From Acanthochromis polyacanthus (taxonomy: Eukaryota > Chordata > Actinopteri > Pomacentridae), in contig NC_067135.1 of the NCBI RefSeq assembly GCF_021347895.1, forward strand, positions 25,183,847 to 25,247,846: a stretch of DNA of 64,000 nt, read 5' to 3'. The notes beneath the pieces are model-generated. The model did no database searches, had not been told where the DNA came from, and saw only the letters and a list, made by a program, of their open reading frames with translations. Position 1 is the first letter of the stretch. Each line of letters opens with the position of its first letter. The position numbers and the translations under genes are program-made. This document shows positions 20,030 through 31,450 of this stretch, piece by piece.

Positions 20030-23000
20030 TGGCAAATGGTCAGGAGCTAAAGGGTTATGTGCAGAGCTGCACAAAAAAGCCAGATATAATCTGTGTCCAG
20101 GAAACTTTTTTGGGGCCATCTTTAGAATTTAGAATTAGAGGGTATGAGTGTGTAAGAAGGGATAGACAGGTGGGTAGTGGAGGATGTGCAATATTTCTAA
20201 AGGAAGGAGTGCAATATAGAGTTGTGAGGAAAGGAAGGAACTTGGAGTTTATAGTTTTAGAGGTTTGGGCAAAAGAGGGTAGAATGAGAGTGGTAAATTT
20301 TTATAATCCATCTAACAGGCTATCAATGGAAGGGTTGCAGGAGTTAAGTGTTCACTTAGAAGGTAGGGTGGTATGCTGTGGGGATTTTAATGCACATAGT
20401 TCACTGTGGGATGGGTATGATGATGTGAATGGGTCAGTGGTAGAAGAATTGATGGATGAAAGGAATTTGGTAGTGTTAAATGATGGGAGTATGACTAGGA
20501 TTAATGTTTATAATGGGAGTGAATCAGCTGTGGATCTTACGTTGGCATCGGAATGTATTGCAGGAGTTTGCACATGGAGAGTAGATGGTGAAACAACTAT
20601 AGGTAGTGATCACTATCCAATAGTAGTTGAACTGGGTCTCAGTTTGGAGGAAGTTTGCACAGGGGGGGTGGGAAGGTGGATTTATGATGGGGTTAAATGG
20701 GATAAGTTTAAGTATATTTGTGATGTTGAAATAAAGAGAGTAAATGTAAATGCCAATATTAATGATTTTAATACATCCTTTTGCAGTGCAGTATTGGAAG
20801 CAGCTAAGCAGACAATAAGGAGGAAGGAAAAGAGAGGTAAGAGGAAGATGGTGCCCTGGTGGTCTGTTGAGTGTACTAATGCTGTTAAGGAGAGAAATAA
20901 GGCCTTTAAATCATTTAAAAAAAATGTATGTTATCAAAATCTTTGTGAGTACAAGCGGAAAGTGGCACTTGTGAGAAGAGTAGTAAAAGAGGCCAAGAGG
21001 TCATGCTGGAGGAGTTACTGTGACACATTAGGAAGACAAACATCTGTGAGTCAGGTATGGGGGACTATTAGGAGAATGTCGGGTAATAATAAACGGTTTG
21101 GATATGCAGTTATAACGAGTGGAGATAGGGTTGTGTTAGATGATAAAGGAAAAGCAGAAGTGTTAGTACAGCATTTTGTGAAAGTCCATAGTAATGGAAA
21201 TCTGGGTGTAGAAGAAAGAAGGGCAAGAAGAAAGACAGTGGGGAACCACATTGAAGCCCTTGAGGATGTTGATGACTATGAAATTGCAGTAAATGTAGAG
21301 TTTTCAATGGAGGAGCTTAATATGGCATTAAATGACTGTGGGAAAACTACACCTGAAGAGGATGATATTAGTTACTGCATGCTGAGGAATCTCAGCGAAA
21401 GTAGTAAGAGAGTTTTGTTGAGGTTGTATAATAGAGTGTGGGTAGAGAGTAATCTGCCAGAGCAGTGGAAGAAGGCGATAGTTGTCCCAATATGTAAGCC
21501 GGGTAAAGATCCCTGCCAAGCTGCAAGTTATAGACCCATAGCTTTAACATCACATGTGGGAAAGCTGATGGAAAAAATGATCAATAATAGACTACTGTTC
21601 TTTCTTGAGAGTAATGAGTTGTTAAAAGGTCACCAATATGGGTTTAGGAAAGGTAGAAGCACAGTAGACCCTTCGTTAGTTTTAGAAGATGAGGTCCGGA
21701 AGGCCCAAGGTAACAAAGAATGTGTGGCTGCCGTGTTCTTTGATGTTGAGAAAGCGTACGATATGATGTGGAGGGAGGGTTTGATCATTAGGCTACATCA
21801 GATGGGTCTACGAGGAAGGATTTTAAGGTGGGTTAGGGACTTTCTATCAGGAAGAACAATAGCTGTACGAGTAGGGGGGGATGTTAGTTCGGAGTATGAC
21901 GTTGAAAATGGAACACCACAGGGTAGCATTGTTAGTCCGGTAATTTTCTCCATTATGATTAATGAAATTTTTTGTAACGTGGAGTCCTCGGTTGGAGTGT
22001 CACTATTTGCTGATGATGGTGTAATGTGGAAAAGAGGTAGGAACATCAAGTATATAGTTAAAAAAGTATAACAAGGTATCAATAAGGTAGAAAGCTGGGC
22101 ATTAAAGTGGGGTTTTAGATTTTCTGTAGATAAAACTAAGGTTATGTTTCTAACTAGAAAGAGAGTAAGCAATGATATTAAGTTGACATTATATGGACAA
22201 AACTTGGAAAGAGTGAATGAGTTTAAATATTTAGGACTATGGTTTGATAGCAGGCTGACTTGGAGGTTGCATATTCGGAAAACTGAGGAGAGATGTAAGA
22301 AGGTAGTGAATGTAATGAGATGCCTTAGAGCGGGACTGGGGAGCAAGTCGAGTATACTTAAAAATAGTGTACACAGCATTAATCAGATCTGTTATTGATT
22401 TTGGATGTGTAGTATATAATTCGGCAGCACAAAGTAATTTAGTGAAATTAGATGTAGTGCAGAGCCAGGCGCTGAGGATTTGTTGTGGAGCAATGAAGTT
22501 AACTCCAGTGTCTGCCCTTCAGGTAGAGTTAGGAGAGATGCCTCTAAAATATAGAAGACTGCAGCTACTGTTGACATATTGGGCAGGTCTTAGGGGTCAT
22601 AAAAGTAATCATCCAGGTTTAAAACTGTTATGTAGTTGTCAAGAAGGGGAGCGAGCTCAGCTGAACAGTTTTGGGTGGATAAGTAGACGAAAGGCTAGAG
22701 ATTTTGGTATTGCACAGATGGATGTTAGTCCTGCTGTTCCGATCTCTGTAGTCCCCCCATGGATATTGAAAAGGCCTGATGTAGATCTTGAGCTACAGGG
22801 AAAAAAATGTAGTAGTAGTAGTGTAACAGGATATATAGAGAATAGGTTTTCCTCCTGGTTATCAATATATACAGATGTGTCAAGGATAGAAGATGGGAGG
22901 GTTGGGATTGCTTTTATTATTCCAAGTCTTGACATTAGAGTTTTTAAAAGAGTAAATGATAATATAGCAGTGTTTACGGGAGAGTTAGTGGCAATTTTGT

Positions 23001-23719
23001 TTGCGTTACACTGGGTAGAAGAAAGCGCAGCAATGCAAGTAGTTATAGCATCTGATTCCAGTAGTGCGTTAATGAGTATACAAAATATGAGGTCTGAGTC
23101 GAGGCAAGATATAGTATACGATATATTACAAGTGGTTTATCGAATAAACGTGTCTGGAAAACGGTTAGTTCTTCTTTGGGTACCAGCACACATAGGAGTT
23201 GAAGGGAATGAACTGGCAGATGCCTATGCAAAGAGAGGGGCAAGAAAAGAGATGGTGGATTCTCAAATTAAGTACAGCAAGGCTGAAATTAAGAGCATAG
23301 TTAAAAAGAAGTTAGAGAGTGAATGGCAGAGCGATTGGGATGAGGAGGTAAAGGGACGGTTTTATTATTCATTTCAAAAGAAGATTAGGGGGCCAGGGGT
23401 TGGGGGTCTGTTGGCAAGGAAGGAAGAAGATGTAGTAGCGAGATTGAGATTTGGACATACACGATTGAATAGTACTCTGAAACTGATTGGAAAGCATCCT
23501 ACGGGGCAGTGTGAAAATTGTGAGGAGAATGAGACAGTTGAGCATGTTTTGATGAGATGCAGGAAGTATGAACAGCAAAGAAGAGTTTTAAGTAGACGTC
23601 TGGAGAATAGAGGGTTAATGTTTTCTTTGGGGACTGTTTTGCAGAGAGACTCTACGTTCGATGTATATAAAGAGCTGCTGACGTTTCTTCGTGTCACTGG
23701 GTTAATTAGGAGAGTTTAA
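20029..23719 (+). pseudogene. LINE ORF2: endonuclease, reverse transcriptase, RNase H (two lesions)
   Basis: The start is the ATG at 20029. Seen in order: endonuclease (VCCGDFNAHSSLWD, then TIGSDHYPIVVE), reverse transcriptase (VAAVFFDVEKAYDMMW, NGTPQGSIVSPVIFS, LFADDGVMW), RNase H (YTDVSRIEDGRVGIAF, IASDSSSALMS, VPAHIGVEGNELADAYAK) and a C-terminal CENCEEN..EHVLMRC zinc-type motif. A TAA at 22069 interrupts the frame right after the FADD block; the same frame continues to 22398. At about 22359-22363 an extra A in an A-run shifts the frame, and the RNase H part continues in another frame to 23719. The catalytic motifs are intact, so the lesions are recent. About 1230 codons in all. Confidence 0.88.
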
Positions 23720-23837
23720 GAAGATGTTGACTGCTTGGGCCTTCCTGGCCCACACTCCTTACCGGAAGGTGGCGGTAAATGCAACCTAAAGTTTTTTGCC
23801 AACCGCCATAAAACAAAAAGAAGAAGAAGAAGAACTA

Positions 23838-24828
23838 TGTCCTGGACGACACAGACCTGAAGGAGCTCATTTACACTTTTTCTCTCCATCTGTTGAGCGG
23901 TGCAACGTTTCACCAGAGGACAAATGAAAACAGCCTCTTTCACTGGAGGGACAACTGTTATCCGGAGAGCCAGCTGCACCAGGGCCGTTAGGGAGATAAC
24001 TTTTTTCACTTTCCTCACTTTTTGGTCACTAACTTTTTCAGTGCAGAAACCAACGGATGAAGTCGTTGTAGCTCCGTCCATCTTCGTTTCACAGTCTGTG
24101 GTTGGAACAAAGAGCAGCCAGCTGTGTTTTCTCACCATCCTCCCCTCGGAAGTCCTCTTTTTAAGGTAGTAACAAAACAGTTTTGAACTAGGAAACATGT
24201 TGGTGGCATCTCTACTGTGTCTCAGTTTGCATGAAAGTTTCTGTTTTGTTCTTTTTATTGTCTGAAGAGTTTAAAGTAACTCGGTTGGTAACTAAACTAG
24301 GTCCTGGTGACTTCGTGGTTTAGTCTGCCTGCTCAGCTGTTGTGTTTAAATGAGTCGTGTTTACAGTCATCACTGTTCATCTGCTGATTTCATCATTTTA
24401 AAAACTCTGTTTTCATGCAAGCCAAAACAGTTCATATACTTTTTGTGATCAATTGTAAGTTTTAAGATAAAAGCTTGGAAAGACTAAGTTTAACAATTTA
24501 TAAAGAGTTGAAGAGTAAGTTAGACAACACTGATTAAGACCGAATACTTTCATTTGAGAACAATGGGATAGTTCGTCAATGCATTTGTTGAAAACGGTAG
24601 ATTTTCTGTGCCGTTAAGTAATTACTCTGATACAGACCAGCCAGCGGACAGAGTGCTGCTTTCTGATAATTTCCCCTCCCTGTTCATCTTTTTAAGGGTA
24701 TAACATATCTAGTAATATTTCTTCAAAGAAGCACAGAAAATCAAAAATGTTAGTGCCGCTGGAATTAATGGAGCTACCTAACTAAATGGATACCTGGTCA
24801 ACCCACTCCCCGGACAACTCACTCCCTG
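23838..24828. other. Inverted spacer remainder, then plain non-coding DNA
   Basis: 23838-24010 is the inverted match of about 14165-14357. Nothing recognisable follows to 24828. Confidence 0.6.
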
Positions 24829-25815
24829 GTAACTAAATGTACCGAACGAGGCTAGTTAGCAGCTAACTAAATGTACCGAACGGAGCTAGCTAACAGCTAA
24901 CTAAATGTACCTAATGGAGCTAGCTAACAGCTAACTAAATGTACCTAATGGAGCTAGCTAACAGCTAACTAAATGTACCTAATGGAGCTAGCTAACCGCT
25001 AACTAAATGTACCGAACGGAGCCAGCTAGCAGCTAACTAAATGTACCGAACGGAGCCAGCTAGCAGCTAACTAAATGTACCGAACGGAGCCAGCTAACAG
25101 CGAAGTAAATGTACCGAACGGAGCCAGCTAACAGCGAAGTAAATGTACCTAATGGAGCTAGCTAACAGCTAACTAAATGTACCGAACGGAGCCAGCTAGC
25201 AGCTAACTAAATGTACCTAATGGAGCTAGCTAACCGCTAACTAAATGTACCGAACGGAGCCAGCTAGCAGCTAACTAAATGTACCGAACGGAGCCAGCTA
25301 GCAGCTAACTAAATGTACCGAACGGAGCCAGCCAGCAGCGAAGTAAATGTACCGAACGGAGCCAGCTAGCAGCGAAGTAAATGTACCGAACGGAGCCAGC
25401 TAACAGCGAAGTAAATGTACCTAATGGAGCTAGCTAACAGCTAACTAAATGTACCTAATGGAGCTAGCTAACCGCTAACTAAATGTACCGAACGGAGCCA
25501 GCTAGCAGCTAACTAAATGTACCGAACGGAGCCAGCTAGCAGCTAACTAAATGTACCGAACGGAGCCAGCTAGCAGCTAACTAAATGTACCGAACGGAGC
25601 CAGCTAGCAGCTAACTAAATGTACCGAACGGAGCCAGCTAGCAGCGAAGTAAATGTACCGAACGGAGCCAGCTAGCAGCGAAGTAAATGTACCGAACGGA
25701 GCCAGCTGGCAGCGAAGTAAATGTACCGAACGGAGCGAGCTAACAGCTAACTAAATGTACCGAACGGAGCCAGCTAACAGCTAACTAAATGTACCGAACG
25801 AGGCTAGCTAACATA
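24829..25815. repeat. 34-bp minisatellite, about 29 copies
   Basis: The unit reads taactaaatgtaccgaacgg then agccagctagcagc. Three sub-types alternate: accgaacggagccagctagc, acctaatggagctagctaac, and a form with gaagtaaatg. Blocks of the same sub-type order recur, which suggests higher-order duplication. It lies about 750 bases upstream of the TRIM promoter. Units are contiguous with no spacers. Confidence 0.95.
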
Positions 25816-26569
25816 ATAAACCGAACGAAGCTTACTAAACGGAGCTAGCTGACTGGATAATGACATGTAATCCAACAGCTAGCATCACCAGATGCACAAA
25901 CAGACACGAGTTTAAAGTCTGTCCTGTAACATAACTCCTAAACTGAACTCTTCATGTTATCAAGAAGTTGTCACCACAGAATAAATCTATCAACACTATA
26001 TTAGCAAGTAGTTTACAGAAGTAAGGTCATGGTTGTAAATGAGGACTGGTTCTTAAACATTTGTACCTGGTTAAATAAAACTCAAATCAATCAATAAAAA
26101 TGAAAGTAAGCTCACTGAGTTTCTAACTTAGCAAAGTGTCTGTTAATGTTACAGATAACTGCTACTGGAAAAACTACATCTGTTTAACATGCAGCTAAAA
26201 AATGCTGTCTGACTCGCCTTGTTGAAGAAAATGCAGAATTTGTCGATAAATATGTGAAGTAAACCAGCCGCCGTCAGCACGGTGTTACCGGTACAGAGAA
26301 TGAACAGCTGCCGTTTCCTCCTCGGTTTATAACAGCAACTAGTTGTGAAAAATACAAAACGTAGATAGAAAAACAGTCCAAATTTCTTGTGTTGTGGTTC
26401 ACATGAAAAACATCTACTGTAATTTTAACCTCCCAGTGAATTTTGATGTAGCTCTACAGAAACTTACTGTAAATAGATTCTACAGTAAATATTTGGTCAT
26501 TTTACTGTAATTTTGCTGTTAAAAACTGCAGAAATTTGTGACGTGTATGATTAGAATATGTCAGTGCTG
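25816..26569. other. Non-coding DNA upstream of TRIM gene
   Basis: No gene is seen. A possible LINE-type 3' end (ggttaaataaaactc) lies at about 26071-26086. Confidence 0.4.
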
Positions 26570-26577
26570 TATAAAAG
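26570..26577 (+). promoter_or_regulatory. TATA box of TRIM gene 1
   Basis: tataaaag lies about 200 bases before the start codon. A pyrimidine-rich stretch ending ctctag at about 26654 could be the acceptor of a 5' UTR intron, but the leader may be unspliced. Confidence 0.55.
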
Positions 26578-26766
26578 GATTGGACACAGCATGTCCTCTT
26601 CCAGAATGAATCAGTCCCTCTTCCTTCAACATATTTCCTCTTTCCTCTCCTCTAGATCTGCACTGTGGAGTGAAGTGGAAGAGCTGAAAGGCCACATTCT
26701 CTGCAGGATCACACTAGTTTATGCTGGAAGAGAGAGAAACTGAATCGCTCCTGCTCAGAGGAGAAG

Positions 26767-28434
26767 ATGGCTCAGAGAGGAGTTCAGCTGGACAGAGAAA
26801 CCTTCTCTTGTTCAGTCTGTCTGGATCTACTGAAGGATCCGGTGACTATTCCGTGTGGACACAGCTACTGTATGACGTGTATTAATACCCACTGGGATGG
26901 AGAGGATGAGCAGAGAAACCACAGCTGCCCTCAGTGCAGGAAGACTTTCAGACCGAGGCCTGTCCTGGAGCAAAACGCCATGTTAGCAGCTTTAATGGAG
27001 GAGCTGAAGAAGGCTGGACTCCAGGCTGCTCCTGCTGACCACCACTTTGCTGCACCTGAAGATGTGGCCTGTGATTTGTGCACTGGGAGGAAGAGGAAGG
27101 CTGTCAAGACCTGTTTAGTCTGTCCAGCCTCTTACTGTGAGAATCACCTTCAGCCTCATTATGATGCACCTCCATTAAAGAGACACAAGCTGGTGGAGCC
27201 CTCCAAGGACCTCCAGGAGAACATCTGCTCTCGTCATGATGAGGTGATGAAGCTGTTCTGTCGTACTGATCAGCAGCTCATCTGTTATCTCTGCTCTGTG
27301 GCCGAACACAAAGGCCACGACACAGTCTCAGCTGCAGCAGAAAGGACTGAGAAGCAGAAGGAGCTGGAGGTGAGTCGACTGAACATCCAGCAGAGAATCC
27401 AGGACAAAGAGAAAGATGTGGAGGCGCTTCTACAGGAGCTGGGGGTCACCAGTGTCTCTGCTGAAGAAACAATGTTCAACAGTTGGCATATATTAGAAGC
27501 GTTGATTCGTCTCATACAGAACAGTAGCAATGTGCTGCATCGGCAGATCAGATCCCAGCGAAAGGCTGAAGAGAGTCGAGCCCAGGAGCTTCGGAAAAAG
27601 CTGAAGCAGGAGATTAGGGATCTGAAGAGGAAAGCTGCTGAGCTGAAGAAGCTCTCGGAGACACCAGATCACACCCAGTTTCTCCTCAACTGCCCGTCTG
27701 TGTCAGCACTCAGTGAGTCCGCACACACTTCCAGCATCAACATCCGTCCTCGGAGGCACTTTGAGGAGGTGGTAAATGTTATGGAAAAGCTGAAGGAAAG
27801 CGTACAGTACAAGCTGATGAACCACTGGAAAAGCATCTCACACATAGTCAATCTGTCAGATATGTTATTGCCAGAATCAGAACCAAAGACCAGAGCTGAG
27901 TTCCTTAGATATTCACGTGACATCACCATGGATCTGAACACGTTGTGCAGATGGTTGGTTTTATATGATGGAGACAGAAAAATCCCAACAGAGTGGGACG
28001 GGACGTCTTATCCTCGTTATCCAGGCGAATTCGCTAGACAGTATCAGGTTCTGAGCAGACAGCGTCTAGTCAGACGCTGTTACTGGGAGGTGGAGTTGAT
28101 GGTAGGCTCTTGTATAGCAGTCTCATACCCGAGTATCAGCAGAAGAGTGCCTGACTGTGGATTTGGCCATAATGACAAATCCTGGTCATTATATCGTGAC
28201 AGGAACAGTTTTGAATTTAAACACAAAGACATAACAACTCCTATCTTCGGTCCTCAGCCCTCCAGGGTGGGAGTTTACCTGGATTACAGTGCAGGTATTC
28301 TGTCCTTCTACGATGTCTCTGAAACCACGACTCTCCTCTACAGAGTCCAGACCACGTTCACTGAGCCTCTATATGCTGGACTGGAGACGAACACATTTAC
28401 ACTGATCGGTAAAATGAACTGGACTGCACAGTGA
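26767..28434 (+). CDS. TRIM family E3 ubiquitin ligase-like protein, TRIM16-like group
   Basis: A single exon of 555 residues from the ATG at 26767 (context gaagATGG). The RING finger has C15, C18, C30, H32, C35, C38, C54 and C57. Two B-box-type zinc regions follow at about 97-130 and 155-192, then a long coiled coil (about 195-305) and a PRY-SPRY domain (about 380-555, with CYWEVEL and GVYLDYSAGILSFYDV). Such fish TRIM proteins are thought to ubiquitinate targets selected by the SPRY domain, often in antiviral or inflammatory signalling. The last residues (NWTAQ) and the TGA stop come from a SINE, so the usual C-terminal end seen in TRIM gene 2 (AEFIELK) is lost. RING and B-box ligands are all present. 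The exact orthologue is unclear. Confidence 0.88.
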   Translation: MAQRGVQLDRETFSCSVCLDLLKDPVTIPCGHSYCMTCINTHWDGEDEQRNHSCPQCRKTFRPRPVLEQNAMLAALMEELKKAGLQAAPADHHFAAPEDVACDLCTGRKRKAVKTCLVCPASYCENHLQPHYDAPPLKRHKLVEPSKDLQENICSRHDEVMKLFCRTDQQLICYLCSVAEHKGHDTVSAAAERTEKQKELEVSRLNIQQRIQDKEKDVEALLQELGVTSVSAEETMFNSWHILEALIRLIQNSSNVLHRQIRSQRKAEESRAQELRKKLKQEIRDLKRKAAELKKLSETPDHTQFLLNCPSVSALSESAHTSSINIRPRRHFEEVVNVMEKLKESVQYKLMNHWKSISHIVNLSDMLLPESEPKTRAEFLRYSRDITMDLNTLCRWLVLYDGDRKIPTEWDGTSYPRYPGEFARQYQVLSRQRLVRRCYWEVELMVGSCIAVSYPSISRRVPDCGFGHNDKSWSLYRDRNSFEFKHKDITTPIFGPQPSRVGVYLDYSAGILSFYDVSETTTLLYRVQTTFTEPLYAGLETNTFTLIGKMNWTAQ

Positions 28435-28677
28435 GTAGTGGTTAGCACTTTCGCCTTGCAGCAAGAAGGTCCCGGTTCAAATCCCGGGGTGGGCCTGGGA
28501 TCTTTCTCCCTGTGCATGCGTGGGTTTTCTCCGGGTACTCCGGCTTCCTCCCACAGTCCAAAAATATGCTGAGGTTGATTGACTATTCTAAGTTGCCCGT
28601 AGGTGTGAATGTGAGTGTGAGTGTTCCCGCGACCCCAGTGAGGATAGAGCGGTGTATAGAGAATGGATGGATGGATG
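28416..28677 (+). mobile_element. tRNA-derived SINE overlapping the TRIM 3' end
   Basis: It starts ggactgcacagtg, with an A-box-like tagtggttagcac and B-box-like ggttcaaatcc, continues with the ctccgggtactccggcttcc body, and ends in (ATGG)n. It supplies the last codons and stop of the TRIM gene. A diverged flank repeat (taaaatgaac before it, taaactgaaa after it) may be the target duplication. Confidence 0.8.
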
Positions 28678-29679
28678 TAAACTGAAATAAAGTCACATCT
28701 GTCACAGTTCCGGGGGTGAACTCAGAGGTTCACCTTTTATTTTAAACCTGAAAATGTCAGCTTGTCTGTGCTCTGAGTGTCTGATGAACGTGTATGGATC
28801 TGTTCGTGTGCTGCAGTTTTTCTTCCTCTTCATGAGCCTCAGCAGAGAAATCACCAGACCTTCTTCCACCACAGAGATTTTATTCTCACTTTATAAATGT
28901 GTGAAGAATTCTTGAATTGCATTTGTTTAGAAAGATTAAAATGATCTACAGCTGATACGTGCTAAACCTGTAGTTATTCTGTTTGTTATTGACGAGGAAA
29001 TCATTGGTTAACTGAGGTTCTGGGTTTAACAGACGGATTGTGTTGAAGAGAATTTTGGTTTGAAGTTATCAAACAAAACTAATTTTTTACTTGTTAATGT
29101 GTGAATAAACTGTTGGTTTAAATCCCAAACAAAGCTGATGTGATCCTTGATCTGTTTAGAAAGAAGATTTTATGTGTCCACAAAGATTTGTCTCGCAGAC
29201 TTAAAAGAAAGTGGAGGAAAAACACTGAAAATGTGACACTAGAGCACAAAAAACAATTATTTTGCCATCCCTAACGTGACTTTAAATGTGCACAAAGACT
29301 TGAAAAATGTGAGGATTTAAATATGTATTCCTCAACCTGATAATTCAGACACATCTATGCGATTTAGATGGTTCAGGCCGTATGTGGTTTTGGTACATGT
29401 GTGTCTTAGATGTGCAAAATGACTCATAATAACGAGGACACTGTGATGTCTTTCATAGAAACCTGACATTAGCATGGTATATCTGTGGCAGACAGTAAAC
29501 AGTGGTACAGATCCATTCATACATGGTTTGATTCAGCACTGATCCACTGCTAATGTCTTAAATGACGCCTGCTGCCTATAGAGTTGAACTGTGCATCCAT
29601 CTGCAAGCAATACATTACATATGTATGACTCAGCAATCACCAAACCCTTTCCACTTCAAACGTCTTTAAACTTGACACA
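28678..29679. other. TRIM 3' UTR and intergenic DNA
   Basis: AATAAA words at about 28686 and 29103 may serve as polyadenylation signals. No other gene is seen. Confidence 0.4.
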
Positions 29680-30110
29680 TTAACAGAACATTTTAATTGT
29701 CATGTGAATCAGCTTCATGGAGCAAATATGGAAACAGACTGAAGGAATTTGGTTCCACTTGTTGTTGACACTGATGCAAAACAGACAAAACACAAATAAA
29801 TGCAGAAATTATGAACAGAAATATACTGAATTTACAAGCAGCATCCAGTCTATATAAGACCAGTCCTGTACATAAAGTGCATAAAGTGCTCATCAAGAAC
29901 TGGTCTTCTTCACATTCACTGAGTCCAGCTGGTCCTGGAGGAGTTGTTGGTTTGAATCCTGAAACTGAGCAGGAAGATTCACTTGTCAAGGTTCTGTTGG
30001 ACAAAACCTCTGAGCTGGACTTTGATGGGAGGAGTCACAGTCTGCAGACTACAGAGACAATTCAAAGATTATTACCTCTGAGTTACACAGAAAACAAGCA
30101 GAAATGACAG
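29680..30110 (-). pseudogene. Inverted Ig-gene 3' end relic (tail exon and UTR)
   Basis: The minus strand matches the tail exon and 3' UTR of the Ig genes (11860-12260 and 16970-17330), including the tgtag-tctgcag double acceptor and gactcctcccatcaaagtcc. No V-set or membrane exon accompanies it. Confidence 0.8.
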
Positions 30111-31139
30111 CATGAAGTCTGTTAAACAGTGCAACCATTCACATTTACAGCATTTGCACAAAACGCATCTGTATGAAGAGATTAATGTCTTCTACATCTT
30201 TTTAATACATTATTATTGTTCATATTCTTATTAAAAACAATAAAAATAAATGCATAAATGGTGTGGAGATGATAACTCCCATCCACCAGATCTTCAGGTG
30301 GCAGATAGAAGAACGGCTCTGAGGCATGAGGTTTAGCTGTTGAAGCAGTCCTGGACCAAATCACCCTCTGGCATGGCACAGCACCCACCTGTCACCCCTC
30401 GAGGTTTAGGTGAAGATTCATTTGGGAAGTAATGGTGACAGCATCGAGGGGTGAACATGTCATTATCTCCGCTCCAGACCCTGTCCTTCTCCTTCCTTCT
30501 CCCTCTGTTGATCTCTTTCCCTTGTCTCTCTCTGTCTGCATCTCCTGATGACATTTAGTTTTATAATTCTGCTGCAGTTCTTTTTTTTTTTGCAGGTTTC
30601 TGCTTTTAAGTTAATTGCGATTTCAGCAGAGTATTGAGTTGAGCTGGGTTTAGTTTCCCCTCAGTTCTCTTCCACATTTTCTGTATTGGTTTAGTTTTTG
30701 TTTTGTTAAATAAAACCTTTTTTCAACATTTCACCTCTCTGCCCATTTTCTGTGTCTGGGTTCCCCCCCTCCCATAACAGAACATCAGGAGAAAGCAGTT
30801 TCAGTCACTGATGTCTGACAGACAAACAGCAAGCGGTTTAGGAAACTGCACCTGCTGTTGGAAACCTCCTGACAGGAAAAAAAGAGACACAAAGGGAGGG
30901 GCAGGAAGAGAAGGCAAACAGAAGCAGAAAAGGAGGAGCAGGAGGAGAAAATGCTCCCCCTTTTGGATGGAAAATCCAAAAACAATCACAATATTTTCAG
31001 AACAAAAAGTGTTTATTGTTGATTCACTTTTTATTTGTTGCTTCTGAGCTTCATCTTCTAAAAACAGAAAATTGGGGAAAATGTTTTTTATTGAGTTTTT
31101 TTTTTTAATTAAAGGAAAGAAAGCAAACTTCTTTGGGTC
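30111..31139. other. Unassigned non-coding DNA
   Basis: No gene is supported. It interrupts the inverted Ig relic (29680-30110 and 31140-31450), so it may hold an insertion. AT-rich and polypyrimidine tracts are visible at 30580 and 31095. Confidence 0.4.
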
Positions 31140-31450
31140 CAAATATGATCTTCTTCATGTTATTTTGAGATATTTTGGTCTGTGGCCTTTTTAAAAAAAA
31201 AGAAACTTTACTGATTATCATGGGGAAAAAAATCATTGAAATCATTTTTTCTCATATTTTTTTATTTGATTCAGATCTGAATAGAATTAACAGCCATGTG
31301 ATGACACATTGGATAAAATAATGAAAAAATAAATGATCAGATTCAGTGTTAAAAAGATTAAAACCACCAAATGGTGACGTCTAGTGTTCAACTCTTGGCT
31401 TTGCATTGGAAACTGGAAGACGAGTCAAAAAACATTAAAATATGACATTT
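31140..31450 (-). repeat. Inverted unit-edge repeat of Ig family
   Basis: Reverse complement of the flank at 7160-7440 and 12690-12960 (catgttattttgagatattt, then cagccatgtgatgacacatt). It belongs with the relic at 29680-30110. 31451-32076 shows no gene. Confidence 0.75.

Larger units (their letters stand above)
18733..23837 (+). mobile_element. Nearly full-length RNase H-bearing LINE (I-superfamily type)
   Basis: A 5105-base element with two ORFs and a (GAA)n 3' tail at about 23817-23834. It is flanked by the 8-bp direct repeat tgtcctgg at 18725-18732 and 23838-23845. The uninterrupted target exists in reverse orientation at about 14357-14378, which confirms both edges. A C-terminal RNase H after reverse transcriptase, plus a CCHC gag-like ORF1, points to the I/Nimb group. 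The copy is young in appearance but carries one stop and one frameshift in ORF2. Confidence 0.88.

Noticed and set aside
24829..25815. Regular repeats reminiscent of a CRISPR array
   Set aside because: The 34-base units are contiguous without unique spacers, and the genome is a vertebrate; this is a minisatellite.
28420..28490. tRNA-like A and B boxes
   Set aside because: They belong to a SINE head with its characteristic body and (ATGG)n tail, not to a tRNA gene.
30801..31142. 113-codon minus-strand frame
   Set aside because: Low-complexity Phe/Leu/Lys-rich composition, with no domain and no paralogue support.
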